Below the pieces are notes generated by a model. It did no database searches, was not told the origin of the DNA, and worked only from the letters and a program-made list of their open reading frames with translations. This document shows positions 26,101 to 36,499 of a stretch of DNA of 64,000 nucleotides, piece after piece (position 1 is the first letter of the stretch; each line of letters opens with the position of its first letter). The translations under genes and the position numbers were made by a program. Source of the stretch: Xiphydria camelus (lineage: Eukaryota > Arthropoda > Insecta > Hymenoptera > Xiphydriidae); the NCBI GenBank assembly GCA_963678675.1, contig OY783199.1, forward strand, positions 16,574,348 to 16,638,347. The letters run 5' to 3'.

Positions 26101-28143
26101 CGGGCGATTCTTCGCCCCATCAATTTCTTTATCTTTTCCCAACGCCACATTTTTTAGTGCAACGATGTGGATAAAAAAAAAAGAGGAACGGATAAAACGA
26201 GGAACCGTCGGCGTTTCTCGTCCGATTACCACGCGTACCTTCGACGAACATCCAGAAAAAATTGGTCAGGTGGAAGTAGTGGAGCATCCAGACAAATATA
26301 ATGCAAGTCGGCAGATCCGTTTTCGTCGACACCTGCAATGGGAAACAATTCTTCTTTAGCCGCCTCGTCACAGGTACTGCGCACTCGTTACTCCGAGTTT
26401 CACGGCGAACGCTAACGTTTACTTCCAGCAATAAACCGAGTGCATCGCGGGAGAGAGCCCGCGTTTACGATCCCGACGCGGCAGTAAATCGTCAGCTTAA
26501 CATTATCTGGGCCACCGAGGGCGTTCCGCCCATACGTATGGGAGTTTTGCCAACAAATTGTTATACGGTCCTCTGTGCAATAGCGCGTATTCATCCGCCA
26601 CTGCCGTTTGATTGATGAACGTCTATTGATCAGCCGGCTTTATTTGAATTTATTATTAATTACCGCGAAAAGAAAAGGAGGCGCTTTTCCGTTCGAGGGG
26701 GTTTCAAATCGATACCAATTTATTATCTGGTAAGGTTCGAGAGACTTTTATTAAATTGCGTCCCGGAAAATGGAGCGTTTTTTTATTTTAAGACCACTGC
26801 GAAAGGTGCGACCTTAGGCGAAGGGATGTTTGCATGAATAAGAAGGGCACGGAGAAAAATGGAGCTCAAATTATAAGAAATTGTACTTGCATATTTGAGT
26901 TAAAAATACTAGTATATAGTAAAGCTAAAACGGAATGATAATCTATCATTTTTAAGTGTGATCAACTTATAAAGCATTTGGTAAAACGCATTACATTAGT
27001 AAGAAATGACGATTTCAATGTTATTATCTTGAGCATTACAGCAAATTTTTAACTATTTTCGTAGCGAAATTTACTTTATTTCGATTTTTTCTATTTGTAT
27101 AGTAAATATGTGACGCGCAATGAGTATTTGTCAAGTAACACTTCGAATTTTTAACTACAGCTGTGTAATTTTTACGTAAAATTGACTCCCGTTTTTCTAC
27201 GTGTGGTCTGTGAATAATCCCGCTTTTTCGCGGGAATATCATAGATCGGGAGAGGGTTGATGTGTAACGAGTTAGAAGTTACGACCTCGAAGTGCCGAAG
27301 AGACGCTTAAGTAAAAGGGCGGATGACAGTTACGACCCCATGGCGTTAGACTTTACGAGGGAATTAAATCCTACACATTCGGTATGCAAGAGACCCGCGT
27401 ACGTTATCGCGTTGCAGGCTCGCGATTACCGCCGAGAGATTCTCGGGTAACGCAGCTCTAGCGGCGAACGCTCGGCAATATCGCTATCGTGTAACTGCTA
27501 CGACGGAACTTCCGCTACAAATGCGAAGCGTACCTGCAATGTCAATGGGTTGTAATGAACGGTGTTTCACGTTTACGACGGATGCGAGGTTATTTAAGGA
27601 CGTATTTTAAGGTCGTAGTTACGTTTCGATGACATCGCCGAGCGTTCGTCGTGTGCTGCGTTAACCCGGGACGTATATACCGGCTCCCGGTAGCGCTTAT
27701 CCGTGCCGGTAACGACAGCAATTCGGTTTTAACATTTTCTTTTAATTGCAGATTCGAAGAACTTGGACGAAATTATCAACCCCGTATTTTGTCATTTTGT
27801 CATTTTCCGCCTTATCTGAGCTGGAAAATGATATTTTGAAATGCAGCTACATCCGGTGAGAAGGTCTGTTTGAATACAAACCTAATAGAAAAATTTATTT
27901 CAGTTGAATAGGAATTTATTTGCGTAGAAAAAAAAGTTTATTTGAATTTGATAGATGTTTTACTAGGTTCGTACTCGATTAAAAAAATATGTATAACATT
28001 TATCTAATTCAAATAGACTTTAATTCGATGTGATTAAATTCCTGTTTGTCTTAAATACATTTTTCTATTAGGTTCGTTTTCTATTATTCACTGATAACTC
28101 AGTAGATAATTATTTTTTTCAAACCGTTTCTTCTACGTTTATT

Positions 28144-28212
<69 letters not shown>

Positions 28213-31210
28213 GGATTATAAATTAAATTCAAAAGCATGAGTATTCTTTGACGTTAAAACCGAATTCGACAATTAAATTTTCCACCCTCGTCGCCGGCGC
28301 GATTACCTGCATGACCGTCGTCAGAATCCACATGAGGTCGGTGAGGATGTAGGTGAACATCAGATTCGTGTGGATATTGTTCCTGAGACACCTGAGTTCC
28401 CTGTAAAGCGAAGAGAACGAAAAATCAGTGCGGTTCTGAAATCGCGAGGCGTCTTAGGAGTACCTAAAGCAGTCCGCGCCGAAAGAGGTGCGCTTGAGGA
28501 GCTACCGTGCGGACTGAGCTTCCAGCGGGAGATTACGCGAAAGAGTACGAGTATCTCGACGGAAAGTCGTTTCTTCGCGTGAGCAGCCAGCGAGAGCTCT
28601 TCCCACTTTTAAAGATTAGGTACTCCGGCCGATCTCTGCGGAGAGTCGAGCGGGGTGTTTTATCTTACGTTCCTGTTGAAAATGCGAGGCTCTTCCGTAG
28701 CTACTGTGCATGTATTTTGCCTATATCCGCCCCTTCGGGTTAGCAACCCGTCTTACGATGACGATTGTTCAAAAACACACGGTTCACTGGTGTATTGATA
28801 TCGCGAAAGGACCGATCGATTGATACGAAAAGGGATTTCTCATTTAAAGAGACTGCAATCCTTCTTGCACACTGGGAGAACTCTTGATTGGGATAACAAA
28901 ATATTTTGGATGAATGCGAGCCAACCAAAGATTTTGTTGAAATCGCGTAATTCGGTCTTTAAATAAAAAAACTATTCATATTTTTAAATTCAATTTGTAA
29001 TCTGCATACGTATTCAATACGACGCGAAAAAGGAAATATTCGAAAAGATAATTATTATTCGCAGAGTTGTAAATAGACTCACAGCATGATGACGTAGCTG
29101 CATTTCAAAATGTTTTCCAGCTTAAATAAGGGCGAAAGTTAAAAATGAAAAAACACGGGGTTGATAATTTTGCTCAAATTTTTCGAATCTGCGAGAAAAA
29201 AAATTGCTTAAAAACCGAGTGGCTCTGGCGATTTCACAAAAACTGCGATGGCATAGAAATATAATTGAATAATCCAACAAAATTTTTTCTCGAACCATCA
29301 ACTTGACTCAACAAAATTATTTTGTCGGCAAATTTTTTTTCTCAGTGTAGTTAGGACGAAAATGAAGAAACTACAAAGGCCTTTAAATAGACACCGTCCT
29401 GAGGCAACTGTCGTAAAAGGCGTCAAAAGTGGAACCGCTGCCACTCTTCGCTCCAAGTTTACGTAGGTTTCTCGTACGTCAGTCGAGGCGTTAAAAATTT
29501 TAAACGACGGCGAACGGAAGATCGATTCGATAGGTAGTCGGGCACGACCTAGAGGGCGAATAACGCGCGGTGAGACGCCACCCTGGGGGGACCACCTGTA
29601 CCTACATACGTACAATCCCATTAAGAGGCGCAAGACACTTTCATATGCATACATGTACGTACCTCCGCAAGCAGTCCGCTTGAAGCTAACGACTAATAAT
29701 TCACGACCGCCGGAGTGCACGGCATTTCCCGGGCGGCACTCTCGCGTAAATATATCGCCGTATACGTTGCTATTGGATCTCTCAAAATTATCGGCCCGAC
29801 AAATACCGTAGCGTCCGCGCAAAGCAAGGCGCCCGATGCGCGGCGTTTCGCAGCCTTCGAAACTTCGACGAGATAATTCGAAATGACGGCGCGCGATTTA
29901 CGGGAGACGGAATCAATTACGTCGGCTAATTGCGCGGCGCCTGCGGTCGAGCAACCCGTCATACATTGTCGACCGTTCCGCTTAAATATGAAACGACGTA
30001 TTACGCCCGCGTTTAATATTTCAATTACAGATGCCGTCGCGCGCCCAATTATACGCGCCCCGAAAATTGCAGGGAAGGAATCGGACCCCCGCAACTGTAC
30101 ATCCGACCTGTTAATTCCCCGTGCGGTTTTAACGATCGGGGCGAAAGAGACGACGTTCAATTTCGCCGGTCAGCGGCTGATGGAAAGCGCTTAATCGAGC
30201 GGGCGCGCCCTCCTTTATCCCGCGGGCGACGATTGAATCGCGCCGGGGAATTTCGCGCCGATTTAACTTCCGAAAACGGCGGTATTTTTAGCGATGGAAA
30301 TACGCGAACGCGGGGGCGGAGCTGAAACGCCGTTCGCGCTCCTCGAGTTTACGGCCGAGCGCCGCGTTATTCGTAAGTGCCCCGGCTTAAGGAGATCGAG
30401 CGAGTGTCGCGGTTTTTAATTATTTTTTTCCCATCTGCACTGAGAGAAGTAATGGTTGGGGCCAACAAAAAATGTTTTCTTCAATCAAAAACATGATTCC
30501 AGGATCAAGCTGTGGTTTTCTTCGTGCAAGACAATATTTGTTAGGCTCGAATAATTGTTTTTTTTTTTCGCGCAGAAAGAATTTCTCATTTCAACGAAGA
30601 TGTTTTTGAATTAAGTATGTGCATAATAGGTATATATCCTTTAACCCAAGAATCCCTGTTCTTAAAAATTGATAAGATCATAATATGTTCTTGATTCAAG
30701 ATATATTTTTTTGACACTGGTAATTATTTCTCTCAGTGCACGAGAGCGTTTCTCTCTCGGACGCTTCTTTTCCTTGACTCTTGGCTTAGATCGTGTGAAC
30801 TTTTGCATACGTTATGTATGTACAATTGCATGATTGAAGGGGTAGAAATAAATACATACGTTTTTGGTCCGCTTTTCATTTTTGTTTTACAGAGCTGTCG
30901 TAAAGGTATTGCCCCGTTCGATCATGCAGCCATTAATATATAGACGTATACTAAGATTCATTTTATATACCAGCCTCTTTCTATTGGAATTATAAAAATC
31001 GATATGAATTCGTCACGTACTTAAAGTATAAAAATATAGAAACGGCGACGACGAGGGTGAAGAGGGAGAGGCTGTAGCCGATGAAGTAGAGCATACTGGT
31101 CACTTCCACCCCCGTCCCCACGTCGTGTAGCAGCCTCACGTCACGGCAGAGCGAGTAGTTCGAGTAGCTATCCCACGTTCCGTTCGCCCAACACCATCTG
31201 CTCGCGTTTT
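23153..31210 (-). CDS. Dh44-R: Class B GPCR, DH44 (CRF-like diuretic hormone) receptor, 5' end missing
   Basis: A secretin-family receptor that in insects binds the CRF-like peptide DH44 and signals through Gs/cAMP, notably in Malpighian tubules. Coding exons on the minus strand: 31021-31210, 28307-28400, 26239-26332, 25967-26047, 25637-25710, 24975-25094, 24453-24638, 24191-24345, 23153-23297. All phases fit, giving 378 residues plus a split first codon. In order: the end of the extracellular domain ([18 protein letters not shown]), TM1, [12 protein letters not shown] and TM2, TM3 with [11 protein letters not shown]4, ECL2 with HCPW, TM5, the ICL3 block [20 protein letters not shown]6 ([13 protein letters not shown]), TM7 ([16 protein letters not shown]) and a tail with SRTESIR and [10 protein letters not shown]. 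The TM3 and ECL2 cysteines are present. If the TM7 exon is not spliced at 24190, translation ends six codons later at 24169, giving a short-tailed form. The CWP-type hormone-binding exons and signal peptide were not found up to 64 kb. DH44-R fits better than PDF or DH31 receptors, but the paralogue is not settled. Confidence 0.9.
23381..23900. repeat. Array of diverged GACGTC-type palindromic words
   Basis: In the last intron of the receptor, words such as AAGACGTCTTT, GAGACGTCTA, GGACGTCTTT and AGATATCTT recur about twenty times. Longer period units are visible: CGTCCGTAAGTTGTC and CTGTAAGTTGTC are about 148 bp apart, and two GCATCCCAAA units are 53 bp apart. It looks like an old, decayed satellite built on the self-complementary core AGACGTCT. 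Confidence 0.7.
24694..24919. mobile_element. MITE in a receptor intron (family Q, TA-flanked)
   Basis: Starts CACGGAGAAAAA after TA (24692-24693) and ends TTGTCTCAGTG before TA (24920-24921). Long inverted arms include TAAACGTGCCTTTGGATAGT and its complement. It fills most of the 336-bp intron between the TM5 and TM6 exons. The TA duplication and terminal inversion fit a Tc1/mariner-type MITE. Confidence 0.85.
26333..27749. other. Receptor intron sequence
   Basis: Part of the intron between the TM2 and TM3 exons. Moderately GC-rich near 27.25-27.7 kb, AT-rich elsewhere. ORFs of 60-104 codons on both strands near the TM3 exon are shadows. No element is recognised. Confidence 0.5.
27861..28082 (+). 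mobile_element. Family D MITE, copy 1 (nested in family L)
   Basis: Matches D2 (50915-51179) and D3 (56694-56925): TTTGAATACAAACCTAATAG at one end, TAGGTTCG at the other, with inverted internal blocks ATAGGAATTTATT and its complement. It sits inside a family L copy, so it arrived later. Confidence 0.75.
28149..28211. repeat. (AT)n microsatellite
   Basis: About 31 uninterrupted AT units, inside the family L copy. Confidence 0.97.
28401..28931. other. Receptor intron sequence
   Basis: Mixed-composition intron sequence upstream of the TM1/2 exon. ORFs of 62-78 codons are present, none recognised. Confidence 0.45.
28932..29202 (-). mobile_element. Family L repeat, copy 2 (inverted, uninterrupted)
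   Basis: Reads as the reverse complement of the other family L copies (complement of AATCTGCATACGTATTCAA, GTAGCTGCATTTCAAAATG and CGGGGTTGATAATTTT). It lacks the D insertion and so represents the uninterrupted form. Confidence 0.75.
29203..29347. mobile_element. MITE with CTCAGTG end, abutting family L
   Basis: Begins CGAGAAAAAAAATTGC and ends GCAAATTTTTTTTCTCAGTG; the ends are mutually complementary over about 18 bp. TA follows the right end. Same terminal type as families B-H. Confidence 0.6.
29400..30430. other. CpG-rich island in the receptor intron
   Basis: About 1 kb of GC- and CpG-rich unique sequence with long ORFs in several frames (155 codons on minus at 29693-30160, 174 codons on minus at 29298-29822, 103 codons on plus at 29883-30194). 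None resembles a known protein, and overlapping ORFs on both strands are expected in CpG-rich DNA. It could be an internal promoter or enhancer. Confidence 0.4.
30438..30738 (+). mobile_element. Family C MITE, copy 1 (full length)
   Basis: CACTGAGAGAAGTAATGG at the left, complement of CACTGAGAGAAATAATTACC at the right. Internal landmarks shared by all copies: CAATCAAAAACATGAT, AAGCTGTGGTTTTCTTCGTG, GGCTCGAATAATTG, AAGATCATAATATGTTCTTG. Confidence 0.9.
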
Positions 31211-31395
31211 CTGAAACACATGCAATAATTCGGATACATGTAACGGAGAATATTGCGCTGTTTCGATAACACATGACTTTCGAACTAAGCACGTCGATAC
31301 CATATTGTCGTCCGAACGTACGTATATGTAGATAAAGGTCATTAACGGGGATAATACGAGGGATTTCGAGCCGACCTACCGTTAGAAGGTATAAT

Positions 31396-31610
31396 CATAT
31401 GAGACTAAACTTATTCGCCAGGAAAGAATCTTCAATCACTATTATCTCATTATCTATGAGTTTTTGGCTTATCTTTGTATAATGCTTTTTTGAAGATTAC
31501 ATTTTTATCTACAACAAAGTCTTATATCGATGTAGGCCAAAAGTTCATCAATAATGAGATAATAGTGATTGAAGTTTCTTTCCTGGCAAGTAAGTTTAGC
31601 TTTATATATG
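31396..31610 (-). mobile_element. Family A palindromic MITE, copy 1 (inverted)
   Basis: Inverted arms of about 57 bp (GCCAGGAAAGAA, TTCAATCACTATTATCTCAT and complements) around a ~95-bp core, with GACTAAACTTA at the tips. The core is reversed relative to copies 2-7. An ORF through the core (FLSTTKSYIDVGQKFINNEI) is open here and in two other copies. Confidence 0.9.
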
Positions 31611-31635
31611 ATACATACGTATGTATACATATCAC

Positions 31636-32075
31636 AGAGAGCGAAAAGTACGTCGTCACAAAATAGTTCGACCTGTCCAGTTTCCTGTGATCTCTACTCG
31701 ACTATCTGTGCGAGCGTGCACTTAGCGCAGAGATGAAGGAAAGGGTAGGAAGGGAGAGAGAAATTAATCACCAGACAGAGTGAGAGTACACGGCATGCAT
31801 AATATAATATATGAACCGTCCCGGATAACAAAGAGTCCTTGATGAAGATGAGGGTCCTCGAAGCTCTATGGAAACTTCCGGCGGACTAGATAACGATTGA
31901 TTTTAACCCTGCATTAGTAAGGTAGGGTATGTCATACCCCAACTAAATGCAATTTTCACATTACATTGTTTCACCTTAACAACGGAGGGTTAATAGACTA
32001 CCGATGAGAAAGGGGACAAGTTTAAAAAAGCTTTACGCACTTGTCTCCACTCGCAAAAAGTAATTGTCATCCGAA
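31636..32075 (+). repeat. Segmental duplication, copy 1 (filled by an 83-bp MITE)
   Basis: Aligns in the same orientation to 32484-32800, sharing ATCTCTACTCGACTATC, GCATAATATA, AGATGAGGGT and TACCGATGAGA with moderate divergence. The piggyBac-like element at 31907-31989 is present here and missing in the other copy. Confidence 0.8.
31907..31989. mobile_element. 83-bp piggyBac-like MITE, copy 1
   Basis: Flanked by TTAA at 31903-31906 and 31990-31993. Imperfect terminal repeats are CCCTGCATTAGTAAGGT and the complement of CCCTCCGTTGTTAAGGT. Inside is the short palindrome GGGTATGTCATACCCC. A second copy of identical length lies at 49772-49854. TTAA duplication with CCC-type ends is the piggyBac signature. 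Confidence 0.85.
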
Positions 32076-32089
32076 CTTACGATATAATT

Positions 32090-32427
32090 TAAGGATCAAG
32101 CTATGGTTTTTTTCGTGCGAGAAAATATTTGATAGGCTCGAGTAATTGTTTGTCTTTTGTGCACCCACACGGAAAAATTCTATATATTTTCTATATAATC
32201 CATATATGTATGTATAACTAAAACCACATATAGATTATATGTATACAAAATACACAGAACTTTTCCGCCTGGGCGGAAAGAATTTCTTTATCTCACGACG
32301 TTATTTTTGAATTAGGAATATATACTCTTCAAAGAAGAATCTGCATTCTCAAAAATTCGTAAGATCATAATATGTTCTTGTTTCAAGAAACATTTTCTTG
32401 ACACCGGCAATTATTTCTCTCGATATA
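32090..32427 (+). mobile_element. Family C MITE, copy 2, 5'-truncated and interrupted
   Basis: Starts inside the family at AGGATCAAGCTATGG and keeps the right part (ATCATAATATGTTCTTG, GGCAATTATTTCTCTC). It is interrupted at about 32166-32270 by a small palindromic element. Confidence 0.8.
32166..32270. mobile_element. Family G palindromic MITE nested in family C
   Basis: CACACGGAAAAATTCTATAT at the left and the complement of CAGGCGGAAAAGTTCTGTGT at the right, with TATATGTGG-type words inside. The host family C sequence resumes directly after it. Confidence 0.75.
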
Positions 32428-32483
32428 TAGGAAAATGGTACGAGCGAATTTCAGAATGACCCATCGCAGGAAACTGACACCAC

Positions 32484-32800
32484 CGTGAGAGCGAGAAACG
32501 CGTCGGCACGAGCTGTCCACTTTCCCGCAATCTCTACTCGATTATCCGCGTGAACGTGCACTCAGGATAGGGACAAAGGAAACGAAGGCGGAGAGAGAGG
32601 GGAAGAAGGACGTGAAGTGCATAATATAGAAACTGTCCCGAACAGCAAAGAGACCTTAGCGGAGATGAGGGTTCTACGAGACTCCGTTAGAACTTCCAAC
32701 AAAGTAGATAACGTTTAACCTTAATTGGTTACCGATGAGACGGGACAGATTCGACAAACTTTGCGACAGTTTCCTCCAGTTCGCGAAATAATTCTCGCTT
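32484..32800 (+). repeat. Segmental duplication, copy 2 (empty site)
   Basis: Sister of 31636-32075. At the place of the 83-bp MITE it reads GTTTAACCTTAATTGGTTACC, so this copy preserves the pre-insertion arrangement or predates the insertion. Confidence 0.8.
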
Positions 32801-32904
32801 CAGGGTTGATAAGAATTATACAATAGTTGACTCTCAGTAGACTCGGAAAATCTCGCGCCATTCGTCTCTCTACTCTTAACACTCGATTAATCGCGCGGCC
32901 TGCT

Positions 32905-33160
32905 CGCGAAAAAATAATTTTGCTGTTTTAACAAAACTTGGTTTTGCTGAGAACTTCTCGCTATCGTGACAAAATCTATGGCAGCAAAAGATATGCCCGC
33001 TGATAAATAGTAAAAAAAATTTCACCACGGCTGTATTTATATTTGCCATTATTGAACATACCTTTTGCCGCCATATGGATAGTATTTCTGTCACGACAGC
33101 AAAAAATTCTCAGCAAAACCTAGTTTTGCTAAGATTGCAAAATCATTATTTGTCGTGGGT
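32905..33160. mobile_element. Family F palindromic MITE, copy 1
   Basis: Left arm from GCGAAAAAATAATTTTGC through ACTTGGTTTTGCTGAGAA; right arm is its complement (TTCTCAGCAAAACCTAGTTT), giving arms of about 90 bp. Copy 2 is at 55436-55728 inside a family B element. Confidence 0.85.
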
Positions 33161-33596
33161 TATCGGCGTTTCGGAATCGCCCCGCGCGCGCGCGCGTCCA
33201 ACTATACGAGGTTTAAACGAAAGAGATTACCCCGGATGTCAGAGAAAAAAAAAACTTTTTGGAATCCCCGAAGAAAAATTTTCCCAGCAGCCGCGCGTCA
33301 ACGACCGCGTACTCGTGATGAGCGGAGACGGAAGTATTAATGAATTGTGATAAATTAGCTCGAAGGCACGAAAATTACGCGCTTCGAAGAGATTCGCGCG
33401 AAAGCTCTAATTCAAGGCCGTGCGCCGGGAGTGGCAATTACGTATTCCCCTTCTCGGGCGACCCTCTCCGTCGTCGATGGGGATCGTTGGTGCGTGAACG
33501 AGCATTGCCATTCACGAGAATTGGAGCATTCGCGCGTTCTCGCGCGTGCTACGTGCGCTCGTGTGCGTACACATGCGTGGCGACGTATGTCAGGTA
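33161..33596. other. CpG-rich unique sequence
   Basis: Starts with a CG-dinucleotide run (33181-33193). ORFs of 61-99 codons on the plus strand reflect composition. No gene recognised. Confidence 0.5.
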
Positions 33597-34029
33597 CACT
33601 GAGAAAAGTTTATTTATAGTTAATATAGGTATACTATAGGTAGGTCAACTAACTATTGATTAATTATTACTCTATTTTAGTTTGAATGAAAGAGACATTC
33701 TAATACATAATTGAAATATATTTATTTGGGGCCCGACGAAATATTTCTTTCGTCATAATCAAGTATACACTGAGAGAAGAGTTTATTCGCAGTTAATAAA
33801 TGTATACTTGATTATGGCGAAAGAAAAATTTCGCAGAGCCTCAAGTAAATATATGTTAATCATTCAAATGTCTCCTTCATTCAAACAGAAATAGAGTAAT
33901 AGCCAATGAACATTTACTTAGCCCAAAGAAATATTTCTTTTGCCATAATCAAGTATACGTATATTAACTATAAATAAGTTGTTTTCTCAGTGGGCATTTA
34001 TTAACAACGAATAAGCTCTTCCCTCAGTG
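33597..34029. mobile_element. Family H composite with interleaved ends
   Basis: Two pairs of matching termini cross each other. CACTGAGAAAAGTTTATTTA (33597) pairs with the complement ending near 33994, and CACTGAGAGAAGAGTTTATT (33767) pairs with the complement ending at 34029. The segments either side of 33767-33802 are inverted copies of each other (AATCAAGTATAC / GTATACTTGATT). This suggests recombination or an inverted duplication between two family members. Confidence 0.7.
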
Positions 34030-34707
34030 TACACACGAGGAACTTTCCGGCTGATAAAAAACCGTCAAAGTTCAGAGATATAGCGCCGCCATTCCAGGGG
34101 CGAGTCCGGAATTCGCCGTTAAAGGGTGAGCTTTCGCGGCTGTAAATCGGTGGAACGTCATCGCTGTCTTTTCAGGGGAGACAAATGTGCGCAGCGCTTC
34201 GTTTCGAAGGTGGATCGCGAAAAAATTCCCGAGGGAAAATTAACGCCACGCGATGCGGTGGATTTGGTATGCATTTATTCTTGGCCGTGCGATAAAGCAA
34301 ACTCGGTGTATGAATTATAACGTCGGTGAAAAGCCGCGGTGTTGTTTCAGCAGTGCAAACAATTCTCGGAATTCCCGTCCAATCAGTGGGCTTCCGCAGG
34401 AGCTCGCGAACTGGTCGTCTCGGCGAGAAAACTATTTTACTTTATGCATTATGTACCGCTTCATTAAAGGGTGCAACCGCTTTAATCGAGCTTTGTTGGC
34501 GCCGAGTTTGCGGTGGCTCGTACTCGTACGCTATACGAGTAGTAATGGAGAGCGTGGGTCAGCCGTATTCATTTCTAGGGTCTCCCCGGTAATCGTGTCA
34601 TTCCTTTGGTACTGGAATCGTTCGAACGATCAACTGTTGACGATGGTTGGTAAATACATCGAGATTTTGTCAAAAAAAATCATCAATTTTAATCAAATAT
34701 TCGTATA
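34030..34707. other. CpG-rich unique sequence
   Basis: Contains plus-strand ORFs of 64-157 codons without recognisable domains or splice context. No gene called. Confidence 0.45.
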
Positions 34708-34918
34708 CGGGAAAAAAATTTTTTGATAAGTTTCAGGACAATGCCTATTTCTTGTTATGATAACTACAGTCTTAGTAACAGTTATAGTAAAACTTGTAGA
34801 AGTTGCAAGCATTTGCTGTAATTTTTACTGAAATTGTAGTTATCCTAACAATAAATTAGTCTTGTGTCCCGTATTTTACAACAAACTTTGTAAATATTAC
34901 ACTTTATTTTTTTCCGTG
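34708..34918 (+). mobile_element. Family I MITE, copy 1
   Basis: ACGGGAAAAAAATTTTTTGA at the left, TTTTTTTCCGTG at the right, inverted blocks TGTTATGATAACTACA and TGTAGTTATCCTAACA, and the shared core TATAGTAAAACTTGTAGAAG. Copy 2 is at 37759-37993. It abuts the family B copy that begins at 34921. Confidence 0.8.
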
Positions 34919-34920
34919 CA

Positions 34921-35135
34921 CATTGAGGAAAATAATCTGATCAATCTAACCAAAAAATCCTGGAGACCATAACAAAACCGTTTAGTGAAATATGGATCCT
35001 CTCTCTCCACCTGTGCTTGGTTAGACTGACGATTTTCTGGTTAGAATAACTAGACTACTTACTAGTATTTTGATTAGAAAAACTAAACTCGTTTAACAAG
35101 ATTCGTTTTGTCATTTTAACAAAATTTTCTCAGGG
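34921..35135 (-). mobile_element. Family B MITE, copy 1 (inverted)
   Basis: Reverse-complement match to 42150-42373 and 44245-44468: left end CATTGAGGAAAATAA, right end AAAATTTTCTCAGGG followed by TA. Confidence 0.8.
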
Positions 35136-35773
35136 TATAACCGAGGGGATAATCGAGGTTTAACGGGACACCCCTAAACCAAATTTATCCCTGAAGTTTT
35201 CGAACGCGGAACCGGAGCTTAATTATAAACCGATAGGACAACGAAACTAGAAGCCGATCGATTCCTCTCACGCTGACATTACGTAACCATGCCTAGATAC
35301 AGGATTCAGTCGAGGGTGCGGATCGTAGGAGATTTAACCCGTTGTAGATTCTAGATTGGACGTCCATTACTGGAATGCGCACATATATATGCGTAATAAA
35401 TGGATTGACATACATACATATCCAGATCTGCTGTCAATAGCGACACAATCTGTATCGTACTGCAGCCTATTACTAGACTCCGCACCGCTTGCAGGATCCT
35501 CTAGATTCAACGTGCCGCGTAGACCGCAGCCGTGGACCGCGGTAAGATGGAATTCCCTTACGCAGGGGTGGCTGCGGCGCTAATCTCGGCCAACCAGGAG
35601 TGCCTTTGCTCGCTGGTAATGGTGCAATATCATGTTCGTATAGAGAAAAATATTTGGTTTCAGAAACCAGAGTCTAAAACAATTTTTCAATAACAAATTC
35701 TCCAGTTGGATGATAACTTCAGTGATATTATAATTACAGTGACAGTCGTTTGAATCTCATTACAGCAACTATA
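35136..35773. other. Unique noncoding stretch
   Basis: Mixed composition with one 75-codon plus ORF (35356-35583). Nothing recognised. Confidence 0.45.
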
Positions 35774-36006
35774 CCATATGAAGCTAAATTTACTCACTCT
35801 AAGATAGCAATTTCAATTACTGAAATTTCAATTACTATTATCTCATTATTTATAAACTTTTGGCCTACATCGATCCAAGACTTTAATGTAGACGAAAATG
35901 TAATCTTCAAAAAAGTATTATACAAATATGAGCCAAAAATTCATAAATAATGAGATAATTGTGATTGAAGTTTCTTTCCTGACGAGTAAGTTTAGCCTCA
36001 TGTGGT
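35774..36006 (+). mobile_element. Family A palindromic MITE, copy 2
   Basis: AAGCTAAATTTACTC at the left, GACGAGTAAGTTTAGCC at the right. The left arm carries an extra partial repeat of AATTTCAATTACT. The core matches the family (CATCGATCCAAGACTTT, AATCTTCAAAAAAGTATTA). Confidence 0.85.
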
Positions 36007-36035
36007 AGGTATACTTTTTTTTAACGAATATCATA

Positions 36036-36265
36036 CACTGAGAGAAACAATTGCTGGTGCTTAAAAAATGTATACTTCGATCAAAAACGTAATATAATTC
36101 CACGATCAAGCCACAGTTTTTTTCGTGTAAGAAAATATTTAGTAGCCTCGAGTAATTGTTCTTCTAGCGCAGGAAACACTCTAGCTAGTCCCGACAAAGC
36201 TATTCTTGAGTCAAGAATATAATATGTATTCTTTGATCAAGAACCAGCAACTATTTATCTCAGTG
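36036..36265 (+). mobile_element. Family C MITE, copy 3 (internally deleted)
   Basis: TA then CACTGAGAGAAACAATTGC at the left; CAACTATTTATCTCAGTG then TA at the right. It is about 70 bp shorter than copy 1 and lies between two family A copies. Confidence 0.85.
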
Positions 36266-36499
36266 TATGAGTCTGAATTTACTCGCGAGGAAAAAACACT
36301 TAATCACTATTATCTCATTTTTAATTAACTTTTCGTCTATATCGACATAAGCCTTTGCTTATGCAGTATAAGACTTTGCTGTAGATGAAAATTTAATCCT
36401 CAAAAAAATATTACACAAACACGAACCAAAAGCTCGTAGATAATGATATAACAGTGATTGAAATTTCTTTCCTGTCGAGTAAGCTTCGACTCACATAGT
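36266..36499 (+). mobile_element. Family A palindromic MITE, copy 3
   Basis: Follows family C copy 3 directly. Contains TTACTCGCGAGGAAAA, ATCACTATTATCTCAT and the complementary right arm TTTCTTTCCTGTCGAGTAAG. The core has a partial internal duplication (TAAGCCTTTGCTTATGCAGTA). Confidence 0.85.

Larger units (their letters stand above)
27750..28285 (+). mobile_element. Family L repeat, copy 1, split by a family D element
   Basis: Shares with 47622-47945, 58962-59360 and (inverted) 28932-29202 the words AGATTCGAA, ACCCCGTATTTT, GAGCTGGAAAA, GCAGCTAC and, near the end, GGATTATAAATT and ACCGAATT. This copy is interrupted by D1 (27861-28082) and a TA microsatellite. Confidence 0.75.

Noticed and set aside
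29298..30194. Overlapping 174-, 155- and 103-codon ORFs in the CpG-rich intron patch
   Set aside because: Open frames on both strands are typical of CpG-rich DNA; there are no domains, no matching neighbours, and no agreement between frames.
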